Assembly (NCBI RefSeq): GCF_000192475.1 | Contig: NZ_AEYW01000001.1 | Coordinates: 186,001 to 250,000 of the forward strand | Reading direction: 5' to 3' | DNA length: 64,000 nucleotides | Origin: Ruegeria conchae | GTDB lineage: Bacteria; Pseudomonadota; Alphaproteobacteria; Rhodobacterales; Rhodobacteraceae | In this document: positions 44,476 through 52,446 of the stretch, one piece after another | How the letters are laid out: the number at the start of each line of letters is the position of its first letter | How positions within the stretch are numbered: position 1 is the stretch's first letter | Position numbers and translations under genes: made by a program | The notes under the pieces: model-generated | What the model was told of the DNA's origin: nothing | The model's input: only the letters and a program-made list of their open reading frames with translations | The model's database searches: none

Positions 44476-45678
44476 GTGTCTGATTCGGTGAGATATAGCG
44501 ATATGTGGAGTTGGGACCAAGGACGTTTGGATTACTTTCAGTTCGACAATCTGAAGAAGATCGCAAGGTATGCGCTCCAACATGATCTCAGATTGACTAA
44601 TCGTAAGTCGTTGGTGTCAGCAACTGGATTGCCGTTCCTACCAGACAACGACCAATATCCGCCTTGGAGGAACTATAGTCGAGTTTTTGGTTTGTCTCTG
44701 ATTTGCGCCAAGAATGGCACCGGATCGCTTCCAACCAAGGTGGCTCAAGCGCTGGCTGCCGATGGCGTTACGACAACAGACGAGTATTTTCACTTTCTTT
44801 GCGAGGCAACGACCGACCCATCTCCTGTTCTTCAAGGATGGGACAGCAATGCAATTAGACGATACCCTTTGTTGTTCGCTCTGAAATACATTTTGGCTCG
44901 TGCTGCTACGGGGCAAGACACAACAGGAATCTCGGAGGTCGTGGCCGCTTACGGCGCCTCTGGCTTTGTGGGTAATGAGAACCAGTCGGATTTCATCAAC
45001 CTGATTTCCGTTGGTCATGATACGAAGAGTGTAAATCGGCAAGCAGCTGAAAGCATCCAAGTTATTTCTCAGATTTCGTATCTCTCGCTGGACCGGCGGA
45101 ATGTAACCGTGTCTCTGACGCTTGACGACGCCAGCAATCTCTTTGAGCAATTGGCACCAATAGCAGGTACGCCAAAACCCAACGGGGCTGAGGAAGTGTT
45201 TCGTATTACAGAACTGTATACCGCTGCCGTTGACCAACTTGAGCTTGAATATGCGTCTACTGCGGTCAGCGATATTGAGGAGGCAGGCTTCTCCGCTCTG
45301 ACTACCTTTTCTGAAGGGTCGAAGACCCGAAAGACGCACGTTGTAATTGAACGAAATGGTAAAATCCGCGCGGAGTTCTTCAAAGCGAACCCAACTGCTG
45401 TTTGTGATTTCTGTGCTACAGATACCCGAAAGTCTTACCCGTGGACGCCACGCATCCTTGACGTACACCATTTGTTGCCGCTTTGTTCTGGGGCAAGAAC
45501 GTCAAAGACTGGGACAATTTTGGAAGACCTCGTCGCCGTTTGTCCAACGTGCCATCGCGGAGTTCATAGATACTATGACCGTTGGCTTAAAGAGGCTGGG
45601 CAGAAAGACTTTCTTGACGCAGACCAAGCAAAAATGGTCTACCAAAGGGCAAAAAACGAATACAGGGCGCTTTCTTGA
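44476..45678 (+). CDS. HNH endonuclease (probable type II restriction enzyme)
   Basis: A 400-residue protein with a C-terminal HNH/zinc module: Cys310-x2-Cys313 (CDFC), the catalytic DVHH (His331-His332) and Cys356-x2-Cys359-His360 with His364 (CPTCHRGVH). The N-terminal 300 residues have no family features I recognise and probably supply DNA recognition. Start is GTG 44476; ATG 44503 is an alternative. Its TGA overlaps the ATG of the C5-methyltransferase gene (TGATG), so nuclease and methyltransferase are translationally coupled. That pairing is the basis for calling it a restriction enzyme rather than a homing or repair nuclease. Recognition sequence unknown. Confidence 0.8.
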   Translation: MSDSVRYSDMWSWDQGRLDYFQFDNLKKIARYALQHDLRLTNRKSLVSATGLPFLPDNDQYPPWRNYSRVFGLSLICAKNGTGSLPTKVAQALAADGVTTTDEYFHFLCEATTDPSPVLQGWDSNAIRRYPLLFALKYILARAATGQDTTGISEVVAAYGASGFVGNENQSDFINLISVGHDTKSVNRQAAESIQVISQISYLSLDRRNVTVSLTLDDASNLFEQLAPIAGTPKPNGAEEVFRITELYTAAVDQLELEYASTAVSDIEEAGFSALTTFSEGSKTRKTHVVIERNGKIRAEFFKANPTAVCDFCATDTRKSYPWTPRILDVHHLLPLCSGARTSKTGTILEDLVAVCPTCHRGVHRYYDRWLKEAGQKDFLDADQAKMVYQRAKNEYRALS

Positions 45679-46883
45679 TGTTGATGACGAACCCATCTTC
45701 CACCTCCCCGGAGGAGCAATTTCGACTCCAAAGCGAGCTTATTGCGAACGCAGCAGAAAGAGACGATATCCTTTCGGTTTTGGAAGGCGTTGGGCAAAAT
45801 ATTGATGACCTTGTCTACGCGAAAAGCCGTCTGTTGTCGTGGGACGGACCTAAAGCAGCCAGTCTCAACCAATTCAAGTCAATCGCCCAAGGAATACCCG
45901 TCGTCTCGTTCTTTACCGGTGCTGGCGGAATGGACTTAGGCTTTGAGAAAGTAGGTTTCCAGCACAAAGCCGCGTTTGAATTTAACGAGGTGTTTTGCAA
46001 AACATTACGAGCCAATAGGCCGAAATGGCAGGTATTTGGTCCTCCGAACCACAATGGCGATGTTTCCAAAAAAGACGAAGTGATTGACCAGCTAACACCG
46101 TTGATTTCGTCGCCGTTTGAAGGTGTATTTGTTGGCGGACCACCATGTCAGCCGTTTTCTATCGCCGCCAATCAGCGCTTCTCGAAATCTGGTGAGAACT
46201 TCAAACGGGTTGGTTTTGCTCATGAAAAAAACGGGAACTTGTTGTTCGATTTTGTTGATATTGTTGTTCACTTCAAACCCAGAGTTTTTGTCATTGAGAA
46301 CGTCCCGGGCCTGAGGGACTTGGATGGCGGGCAGCAACTTGGTGAAGCTATCCGCACGTTGAAGTCTGCAGGGTACAACGTGGAAGAACCCGAGGTTTGG
46401 GAAGCAGCCGATTATGGTATCCCGCAATACCGACAGCGTATGTTTGTATTTGGTTCGCTCAATGAAGGTCGTTTCAAAATGCCAAAGAAGCGAGATCACG
46501 TTGGCTGTGGCAGCGTCTTAGCAACTTCCCCCGGTCCCACTGTCAAAAACCACGAGACGAGGAGACACGCGGTTGGTTCGATAGCGAGATACCGAGTTCT
46601 GGACTATGGAAAACGTGACCAACTCGGACGTGTAGACCGACTAACACCTACACGCCCCTCAAAGACTGTAATTGCAGGCGGCACAAACGGTGGCGGGCGA
46701 TCCCATTTGCACCCAGAAATACCAAGAACTCTAAGTGTACGAGAGTGTGCCAGACTGCAGACATTTCCTGACAAGTATACATTTCTCGGTCCTAATGCCC
46801 GTCAATTTACGCAGGTTGGAAACGCAGTTCCGCCAGTTTTGGCCGCGACGCTTGCAACGCAGATCGTGTACGCTTTCTTTTAG
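45678..46883 (+). CDS. DNA (cytosine-5) methyltransferase
   Basis: A 401-residue enzyme with the ordered C5-methyltransferase motifs: motif I VVSFFTGAGGMDLGFE (residues 75-90), motif IV GGPPCQPFS (catalytic Cys157), motif VI ENVPGL (207-212), motif VIII YRQRMFVFG and motif X QVGNAVPPVLA near the C-terminus. The target-recognition region lies between VIII and IX. It should methylate host DNA and protect it from the HNH nuclease encoded just upstream. The start at ATG 45678 overlaps that gene's stop; a TTG at 45675 is possible. The sequence is visibly less GC-rich than the chromosome outside the island. Confidence 0.95.
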   Translation: MLMTNPSSTSPEEQFRLQSELIANAAERDDILSVLEGVGQNIDDLVYAKSRLLSWDGPKAASLNQFKSIAQGIPVVSFFTGAGGMDLGFEKVGFQHKAAFEFNEVFCKTLRANRPKWQVFGPPNHNGDVSKKDEVIDQLTPLISSPFEGVFVGGPPCQPFSIAANQRFSKSGENFKRVGFAHEKNGNLLFDFVDIVVHFKPRVFVIENVPGLRDLDGGQQLGEAIRTLKSAGYNVEEPEVWEAADYGIPQYRQRMFVFGSLNEGRFKMPKKRDHVGCGSVLATSPGPTVKNHETRRHAVGSIARYRVLDYGKRDQLGRVDRLTPTRPSKTVIAGGTNGGGRSHLHPEIPRTLSVRECARLQTFPDKYTFLGPNARQFTQVGNAVPPVLAATLATQIVYAFF

Positions 46884-47292
46884 CGACCAAAGTGATTGTG
46901 CGTTGGCCGTACAGTTGGCAACGTCACCGGAGACAAAGGGACTCGCCGCAACGCATTAGTGAAACCCCTATTTTTCCGTCCGGACGAAGATGCCAGCTAC
47001 GTCTTGGATTTTTGAGCTCAAAAAATCTGAGCGTCCTACTGTATGGCGGGGCGCTTACGTTTCCCCCCTTGCCTTCACCGCAGCTCATAGCTGTAGCGAA
47101 GAGCTTGGAGAAGCAAAAGCACAACACGAAGCGCTTTCGTCATATGGCATCAACATACAACCCTCGGTCCGGTCAATGTAGTACAAACCGTAGTACACAA
47201 CGCGCCCGTTGACCTTTGCTTAGCTATCGGGATACGTCTTGTTTTGTTGACGGGAGACCTGTTCAGAGTGCCTGTAACGGGAATAGAACACA
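46884..47292. other. Non-coding island stretch with a palindrome and tandem repeats
   Basis: About 410 bases between the methyltransferase and the left inverted repeat. It contains the perfect 16-bp palindrome TTTTTGAGCTCAAAAA (47009-47024), which may end the methyltransferase transcript, and two GTAGTACA repeats at 47178-47185 and 47190-47197. No gene is supported. Confidence 0.5.
47178..47197. repeat. GTAGTACA tandem repeats, possible integrase arm sites
   Basis: GTAGTACA occurs at 47178 and 47190 (12-bp period) and again at 47363 within the left inverted repeat, hence also inverted at 48557-48564 over the integrase start. Repeated short sites near the att end resemble integrase arm-type or excisionase sites, but this is inference. 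Confidence 0.4.
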
Positions 47293-47378
47293 GCCCCCGG
47301 GCACCATTCCCAACAGGTAAGCTACTGTTTCCCTTCAGCTTTAACTGGAGCTGACCAAGGGCGTAGTACATGCTGGAG
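47293..47378. repeat. Left copy of an 86-bp perfect inverted repeat flanking the integrase gene
   Basis: Bases 47293-47378 are the exact reverse complement of 48549-48634. Read on the plus strand, this copy contains the last 14 bases of tRNA-Phe (GCCCCCGGGCACCA), the integrase upstream region and ATGCTGGAG, the first three integrase codons. It ends exactly where the integrase stop codon begins (47379). Confidence 0.95.
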
Positions 47379-48557
47379 CTATGCCGTTGCTTCCAGCCAT
47401 TTGCTCAGCACTTCAAGCGGATAGCCCTTGCCATATCCATGCCCTACGCCTTCGGTTTGCCAGCCACCTATCTGGTCGACGATGTCGGACGGACACTCGA
47501 CAGCGCGAAGTCTGTCACGCATCGAATGACGAAAACTGTGCATGGTGCAACGGCTCGGTACATATGGCTTCATCCATTTGTTCAGCGCGGCACTGGCAGA
47601 ATTAGCGTTAGTGGTTTTCGATTTGTTGTACCGGGGAAAAGCGAACTGGCTGTCAGTGTTCTCATAGAGCAAGCGCTTGGCGGCCCATAGTGACGCCCCG
47701 ACCAGAGGCACCTTTCGGTTGCTACCTGATGTCTTCAGCCGACGCCAAGGATGCTCTTGGACAACAACGTGAGGCACTGGGCCATTAAGTTCGAAATCCT
47801 CTTTGAGCAAACCCGCAGCTTCTGCAAGCCGCATCCCCGTATCCGAAACCAGAGCAACCAGCCATCGCAAGTCGTCATCAAGCGATTGGCATTTGGATTG
47901 TAGAGAGCGGATCGCTTCGATTGGCATAGGTTCACGATCTTCGACGCCGGCACTCCTGTCGTAGTACACACCAGCGAACGGGTTGGTCAGTGTGATACCG
48001 GCTTCAGAAGCAGCAAAATTGATGACTGATCTGACGGTCCCAAAGATGCGGGTGATACTGCTACCCGCTAATTCTCGCTTCACCAGCTCGTCGCGAAACG
48101 CATTGGCATCCGCTTTGGTATAGCTTCTGATGTCTTTGTCCCCGCAGACATCCAAGACATAGCCACACGACCGCTCAGCAGCCCTGTGGAAGGTGATTGG
48201 ACGTCCTTGCCCCTTCAGCTGCAGATAGACTGACACGGCTTCTGAGAGCTTTACAGCGTCAACGCTGGCTTGACCGGTGCATGACGTCGAAGACCCAAAC
48301 TCGGCGGCAGCTCCCATCCGCAGAAGATGCTTGCCCGGTAGGTCTACGTCTTGGATGCGTAGATGGTACCAGTGTTCATCCAGTTGCTGAGCAGCTCTTT
48401 GCGCTCGGGACTTTGCAACCGCTGCTGATCTTGTCCGCAGCGAGAACGATATTTTTCCGGTGGTATAGTGGTGATCGAGGTCCCTCGGGACCCGTCGTGT
48501 GAAGTAGAAGACCCCTGCTTTTACAAATGAGAAGGGAACGGTTTTGTTCTCCAGCAT
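47379..48557 (-). CDS. Tyrosine-type site-specific integrase
   Basis: A 392-residue phage/island integrase. The N-terminal half has a short DUF6538-like opening (FVKAGVFYFTRRVPRDL) and a SAM-like core-binding domain. The catalytic residues are Arg243 (DTGMRLAEAAGL), Lys275, His340 and Arg343 (HSFRHSMRD), His373 and nucleophile Tyr375 (GHGYGKGYPLE). It sits between tRNA-Phe and the rest of the island, transcribed away from the tRNA. Its start codon and first three codons lie in the right inverted repeat, and its stop abuts the left repeat. It should catalyse integration and excision at the tRNA 3' end. No excisionase was recognised. Confidence 0.95.
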   Translation of the reverse strand: MLENKTVPFSFVKAGVFYFTRRVPRDLDHHYTTGKISFSLRTRSAAVAKSRAQRAAQQLDEHWYHLRIQDVDLPGKHLLRMGAAAEFGSSTSCTGQASVDAVKLSEAVSVYLQLKGQGRPITFHRAAERSCGYVLDVCGDKDIRSYTKADANAFRDELVKRELAGSSITRIFGTVRSVINFAASEAGITLTNPFAGVYYDRSAGVEDREPMPIEAIRSLQSKCQSLDDDLRWLVALVSDTGMRLAEAAGLLKEDFELNGPVPHVVVQEHPWRRLKTSGSNRKVPLVGASLWAAKRLLYENTDSQFAFPRYNKSKTTNANSASAALNKWMKPYVPSRCTMHSFRHSMRDRLRAVECPSDIVDQIGGWQTEGVGHGYGKGYPLEVLSKWLEATA

Positions 48558-48634
48558 GTACTACGCCCTTGGTCAGCTCCAGTTAAAGCTGAAGGGAAAC
48601 AGTAGCTTACCTGTTGGGAATGGTGCCCGGGGGC
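48549..48634. repeat. Right copy of the 86-bp inverted repeat
   Basis: The exact reverse complement of 47293-47378. It spans the first three integrase codons, the integrase promoter/leader and the 3' terminal 14 bases of tRNA-Phe. Confidence 0.95.
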
Positions 48635-48695
48635 GGAATCGAACCACCGACACGAGGATTTTCAATCCACTGCTCTACCCCTGAGCTACCCGGGC
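48621..48695 (-). tRNA. tRNA-Phe (GAA), island attachment site
   Basis: A full cloverleaf can be drawn: acceptor GCCCGGG/CCCGGGC, D-arm GCTC/GAGC, anticodon loop TTGAAAA (anticodon GAA), T-arm GGTGG-TTCGATT-CCGCC, discriminator A and an encoded CCA at 48621-48623. Total 75 bases. The anticodon stem GTGGA/TCCTC leaves a U-U opposition at positions 28/42. The gene remains intact beside the integrase, as the island supplies a copy of the 3' half. Confidence 0.95.
48629..48665. repeat. att direct repeat, tRNA-proximal end of the island
   Basis: The copy of the 37-bp att sequence inside tRNA-Phe, identical to 43133-43169. Its outer end overlaps the right 86-bp inverted repeat by six bases. Confidence 0.9.
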
Positions 48696-48774
48696 ACGGG
48701 AATGGCGTTTGCCATTGGGTGGAGGCCTTCTATGACTTGCCACAGGCAGTGTCCAGAGGCTTTTTGACATTTTT

Positions 48775-48957
48775 TCAATGCGGTCGGGGCGTGGGGCTTT
48801 CGGTTGGTTCCGAAGTCGACTCGGCGTCTTCTTCACGTTGCGATGGCACCGCATATGAACCGTTCAGCCACTTTGCCAAATCGATATCCGCGCAGCGTTT
48901 CGAGCAGAATGGGCGAAAGGCCTGCTGAGTGTATTCTCCGCAGATCGGGCAGCTCAT
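48775..48957 (-). CDS. yacG: DNA gyrase inhibitor / zinc-binding protein YacG
   Basis: A 60-residue zinc protein. Zinc ligands are Cys3, Cys6 (CPICG), Cys18 and Cys22 (FCSKRC), followed by ADIDLAKWLNGSYAVP, the family's conserved core. YacG in E. coli binds GyrB and inhibits DNA gyrase. I place the start at ATG 48957, overlapping the ribonuclease stop (ATGA); an upstream in-frame extension has no family character. The tail (EDAESTSEPTESPTPRPH) is low-complexity. It ends the infA-maf-rng-yacG cluster common in alphaproteobacteria. Confidence 0.92.
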   Translation of the reverse strand: MSCPICGEYTQQAFRPFCSKRCADIDLAKWLNGSYAVPSQREEDAESTSEPTESPTPRPH

Positions 48958-49976
48958 TTCAGGATCTCCGTCAAAGGGATACGACCACGTTTGCGCTGAA
49001 GTTCGAAATGTCCCAGCGGTGTCCAACCGGCCAGGATTGTCTCGTCAGGATCAGATTTGAACGCCGACCGTAAGGCAGATTCGAAACCTCTTCGGTCTTT
49101 CTTGGGCATCGGTGCCAGGTCCAGGGTGATTTGACCTCCCAATCCGCGCACGCGCAGGGCGCGCGGCAGGGTTTTGGCGCAGGCGAAGTTGGTCTTGGTC
49201 CCAGCGGCCAGAGACGTGTCGGCGCCGGTGTTTACATCAACCGCAACCAGGGCGCGGGTCGGTTGGATATAGAGGTGTCCCCCACCGGGCAGCGCTTCGG
49301 AAATACCCTGTGCGGTGTCAAGCGCGTCCAGCACGCCGTGGTCTTCGAAACCACCAGATGCGGTCACGACCTCGGCCGGATCCGTCCAATCGCGCCAGGC
49401 CAGGATATGAGGGCCATCGCCCTCACTGAGCAATTCGGGTTCTGTGCCTGAGTCATTTAGCACCTGCTCGGCCAGCGCAAGCATGGCCGAGATATCCTCG
49501 GCGATCTCTTCGGCCTCGGCTCCTTGGCAGCAGGAACGTAATATTAGGCCATGCGGGCAGTCGCCCATCTGTTCATGAGCAATTTCGAGCAGTTGGTCGC
49601 GCACATCTTCATCCCGAATACGGCGCGAGATGTTCAAACCGGGAGCGTCGGGTGTCACGATTGCATAGCGGCTTTTGAACAGGATGCGGTTTGTGACGGG
49701 GATGGCTTTGCCGGGTTCGGGATACCCAATCACCTGCACCAAAAGCAGCGCGCCGGGGGCCAAACCTTTGACCTGTCTCAGAAACGCGGGACCCTCAGGG
49801 GTGGTCAGAAACATGCCGCCTTGACCTTTGACCGGGCGATCCGCACGGGCGCGGTAGATCGTGCCGGGTGCCGGGGCATCTGCGGCGATCAGAAAATCGT
49901 CGAGGACGCCGTCCACCATCAGGGCTGCAGCTTCGCGTCCCTGAATGTGATCCAGAATGATGGTACGGCCCTTCAT
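48954..49976 (-). CDS. rng: Ribonuclease E/G family protein (short form)
   Basis: A 340-residue endoribonuclease beginning [13 protein letters not shown]. The catalytic aspartates are expected in VAVDVNTGA and in [11 protein letters not shown], both present. The S1-type domain at the N-terminus is abbreviated, and the protein is shorter than the about 490 residues of E. coli RNase G. Such short forms sit with maf and yacG in related genomes. Start ATG 49976 overlaps the maf stop by four bases; the frame is open further upstream but inside maf. It acts in rRNA or mRNA processing. Confidence 0.87.
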   Translation of the reverse strand: MKGRTIILDHIQGREAAALMVDGVLDDFLIAADAPAPGTIYRARADRPVKGQGGMFLTTPEGPAFLRQVKGLAPGALLLVQVIGYPEPGKAIPVTNRILFKSRYAIVTPDAPGLNISRRIRDEDVRDQLLEIAHEQMGDCPHGLILRSCCQGAEAEEIAEDISAMLALAEQVLNDSGTEPELLSEGDGPHILAWRDWTDPAEVVTASGGFEDHGVLDALDTAQGISEALPGGGHLYIQPTRALVAVDVNTGADTSLAAGTKTNFACAKTLPRALRVRGLGGQITLDLAPMPKKDRRGFESALRSAFKSDPDETILAGWTPLGHFELQRKRGRIPLTEILK

Positions 49977-50551
49977 GATGCCTCGCGATATAGGGGATAG
50001 CCGATGCCTTGCAGCAGTGCGGCAGTTTCGGACAAGGGCAGGCCGACGATACCGGTGAACGAGCCTGAAATCCATGGGATGAAAGCACCAGCAGGGCCTT
50101 GAATTGCATAGGCTCCGGCCTTGCCCTCCCAGTCTTCCGTCGCAAGATAGGCATAGATTTCGGAATCTGACAGCCGCTTCACCTTGACCTGAGAAACCAC
50201 GTCGCGCTGGAGAATTTTGTCGCCGCGCCGCACCGCAACCGAGGTGATCACCCGATGGCGTCGGCCGGACAGAGCGTGCAGAAATTCGGCAGCTTGGCCA
50301 GCGCCTTCGGGTTTGCCAAGAATTCGGCGGCCCAGTGCGACCGTTGTGTCGGCGCATAGGGTGATATCATCGCTATCTGCCTGAATAGAATGCACTTTCT
50401 GCCGTGTGATGCGGCTGCAATAGGGGGCTGGCAGTTCGCCTTTCAGCGGCGTTTCATCGATATCCGGCGCACGGATCGCATCGGGCTGAACGCCAAGCTG
50501 CGCCAGCAGGTCCAGCCGCCTTGGGCTGCCCGATCCGAGGATAAACGCCAT
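49973..50551 (-). CDS. maf: Maf-family nucleoside triphosphate pyrophosphatase
   Basis: A 192-residue Maf protein starting [20 protein letters not shown], the family signature. Other conserved features are [27 protein letters not shown] (the base-contact Asp) and [27 protein letters not shown]. Maf proteins hydrolyse non-canonical or pyrimidine nucleoside triphosphates to monophosphates and can affect septum formation. The gene follows infA by 10 bases and overlaps rng by four. Confidence 0.94.
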   Translation of the reverse strand: MAFILGSGSPRRLDLLAQLGVQPDAIRAPDIDETPLKGELPAPYCSRITRQKVHSIQADSDDITLCADTTVALGRRILGKPEGAGQAAEFLHALSGRRHRVITSVAVRRGDKILQRDVVSQVKVKRLSDSEIYAYLATEDWEGKAGAYAIQGPAGAFIPWISGSFTGIVGLPLSETAALLQGIGYPLYREAS

Positions 50552-50561
50552 GTGTCGGGCG

Positions 50562-50780
50562 TTACTTGAAGCGGTAGTTGATCCGACCCTTAGTCAGATC
50601 ATAAGGGGTCATTTCGACCTGAACTTTGTCGCCGGCCAGAACACGGATGCGATTCTTACGCATCTTGCCTGCCGTATGTGCGATGATCTCATGGCCGTTT
50701 TCCAGCTCGACCCGAAACGTCGCATTAGGCAGGAGTTCCTTCACGACACCGGGAAATTCGAGCGTATCTTCCTTGGCCAT
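50562..50780 (-). CDS. infA: Translation initiation factor IF-1
   Basis: A 72-residue OB-fold protein starting [30 protein letters not shown], with [31 protein letters not shown], near identical to IF-1 of other alphaproteobacteria. The start is ATG 50780; a few upstream in-frame codons from 50804 do not belong to the family. It binds the ribosomal A site during initiation. It is probably the first gene of the infA-maf-rng-yacG operon. Confidence 0.98.
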   Translation of the reverse strand: MAKEDTLEFPGVVKELLPNATFRVELENGHEIIAHTAGKMRKNRIRVLAGDKVQVEMTPYDLTKGRINYRFK

Positions 50781-50870
50781 GTTGTCTCCATCATTACGTT
50801 GCACCTGCAGAATCTGCAGTTCGTGCGCTTAAATGAGCCTATTCCGGCCTTATTTCAAGGGCGAAGTCAC

Positions 50871-51746
50871 CTAAAGAGGTGATATTGTGACTGAATCGAC
50901 TCGGGCATCTTGCTCGGCCCAATGGGTGCGGTTCAACACGCGCCCGTCTGCACGGACGTTTGCGATTGCGGACAGGTCGACCTCGGCATAGGTCCAGCCG
51001 GATGTATTCAGAGTGCCCTCGGCAAGCACACCCGTCGGAGGGAACCCGATATCGGGCGGGCCAAACACGCCGCCCATACCGGTATTCATATCTACCGCTT
51101 CAGACCATTCATTGCCGCCAACCAATGATGACATTACCGTAACGCATTGATTCTCAAGAGCGCGGGACATGGCGCCGATCCGTACGCGCCAATAACCGGA
51201 CAGGGCTTCGGTACAGGATGGAACGAGGATCAGATCGGCCTCGCTCAGCGCGCGACCCAAGAGCGGGAACTCACTGTCATAGCAGATCAGAACGCCGATT
51301 TTACCCAAAGCGGTATCGAACAGTTTCAACGGACCACTTGGGGCGATGTCCCAGACCTCGCGTTCAAACCGTGTCATGATCTGCTTGTCCTGATGGTCGC
51401 GGCGACCATCAGGCGCGTAGAGGACTGCGCGGTTCACTGGACGGCCTGATCCGTCGATCACCGGGGCTGACGCACCCAAAATGTATGCATTGTACGTCAT
51501 CGCCAGGCGGGAATGTATGTCTTGTACATCTTCCATCCAGTCGGAAACGGCGTGGATAGAACGTTCAAGATTACCTGCCACCTTGGGACCATCGAGTGTC
51601 GACAACTCCATCGCACCATACTCGGGGAACACGAGAAGGTTGGAACCATGACTTACGGCTTCGGAAACCCACGCCTCAACTTTGTCTTCATATTGCGCCC
51701 AACTGTCTAGCCAATTCAGGTTGTAAGCAGCAGTTGCGATTTTCAT
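50871..51746 (-). CDS. Carbon-nitrogen hydrolase (nitrilase superfamily)
   Basis: A 291-residue amidohydrolase with the Glu-Lys-Cys triad: Glu42 (LLVFPEYGAME), Lys121 (HQDKQIMTRFE) and Cys155 (GVLICYDSEFP). It hydrolyses a C-N bond in an amide, N-carbamyl amino acid or nitrile; the substrate is unknown. Length and motif spacing are normal. It stands alone upstream of infA with 90 bases between, in the same direction, and is preceded by 292 bases without a gene (51747-52038). Confidence 0.9.
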   Translation of the reverse strand: MKIATAAYNLNWLDSWAQYEDKVEAWVSEAVSHGSNLLVFPEYGAMELSTLDGPKVAGNLERSIHAVSDWMEDVQDIHSRLAMTYNAYILGASAPVIDGSGRPVNRAVLYAPDGRRDHQDKQIMTRFEREVWDIAPSGPLKLFDTALGKIGVLICYDSEFPLLGRALSEADLILVPSCTEALSGYWRVRIGAMSRALENQCVTVMSSLVGGNEWSEAVDMNTGMGGVFGPPDIGFPPTGVLAEGTLNTSGWTYAEVDLSAIANVRADGRVLNRTHWAEQDARVDSVTISPL

Positions 51747-52038
51747 TCATTTTCCCCGTTTTGCAGCGTGTCGGATCTCTGGGCCGCAAATTACGGCGGA
51801 CCAATACAAGCATTATGTTGCTCGTTACGGATCATCAAACCTCAGTAGCCACGAGGCCAGACCCGGACCGAAGCATTCCCTAATAGATCGTAGAACCGGC
51901 CGCCAACATCCCACGAACTGGAATATCGATGCTCTACTTTTCTTCGAGTACGCCCCGTCTTGGCACCAAGATAGAGCGGGCAGTCAGCTTTGGTGGGCAT
52001 CGAACACATCAATTGTAAAGTAGAGGCAAATTTTGAAC

Positions 52039-52383
52039 CTAAATTCGTTCAACTTTGACCGAGTCTTCGGGATAAAACGCCAGATGGTTCTTAACTTCGG
52101 CGATGGTATCGAGTGGGTTCTCATAGCTCCACGCCGCGTTTTTAGTGACTGATGATTTGTTCACGATCGAGAAATGCGTGGCCTCCCCCTTGCCTTCGCA
52201 TTGGGTCACTTTGTCGGTGCGATCCAAAAAAGCCATTGCGATATCCGCGCGCGGGAAATAGATGACCGGGTCTTTGTCACCTTCAAGCAATTCCAGCGCT
52301 GCTGTGGTTTCACCTAGAATCGCGCCGCCTGAACGCACGCTCCATTTACCCGGCGCTTTGCGAATTGTGATGGTGTCTGTCAT
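52039..52383 (-). CDS. DUF427 domain protein
   Basis: A 114-residue protein made up of a single DUF427 domain: VRSGGAILGETTAALELLEGD, PVIYFPRADIAMAFL, a CEGKGEATHFSIV segment and NAAWSYENPLDTIAEVKNHLAFYP. The family is widespread and of unknown biochemical function. It lies 63 bases downstream of the aminopeptidase P gene on the same strand. No signal peptide is present. Confidence 0.9.
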   Translation of the reverse strand: MTDTITIRKAPGKWSVRSGGAILGETTAALELLEGDKDPVIYFPRADIAMAFLDRTDKVTQCEGKGEATHFSIVNKSSVTKNAAWSYENPLDTIAEVKNHLAFYPEDSVKVERI

Positions 52384-52446
52384 TCCTGTTCCTTCCCTTG
52401 TCGGTTCGGGGCTTCTCCTCTGCCCAATCTATGTAACATGCTGGTG

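Larger units (their letters stand above)
43133..48665. mobile_element. 5.5-kb genomic island integrated at tRNA-Phe
   Basis: The island lies between two copies of a 37-bp sequence identical to the 3' half of tRNA-Phe (43133-43169 and 48629-48665; repeat-to-repeat distance 5,496 bp). The right copy is part of the intact tRNA gene and the left copy is the displaced 3' end. The element encodes a tyrosine integrase beside the tRNA, an HNH nuclease plus C5-cytosine methyltransferase, and a truncated P-loop ATPase. Genes within look less GC-rich than the flanks. The position of the integrase next to the tRNA is typical of tRNA-targeted islands. Confidence 0.9.

Noticed and set aside
47372..47690. 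Plus-strand ORF starting with the integrase start codons in the left inverted repeat
   Set aside because: After the three repeat-borne codons it is antisense of the integrase C-terminus and has no family features.
43133..48665. CRISPR array or phage structural genes in the island
   Set aside because: No regularly spaced repeats and no capsid, tail or replication genes were seen; the cargo is a restriction-modification pair.
50804..50820. CTGCAG repeated upstream of infA as an operator
   Set aside because: Two copies of a self-complementary hexamer close together are too little evidence for a regulatory site.
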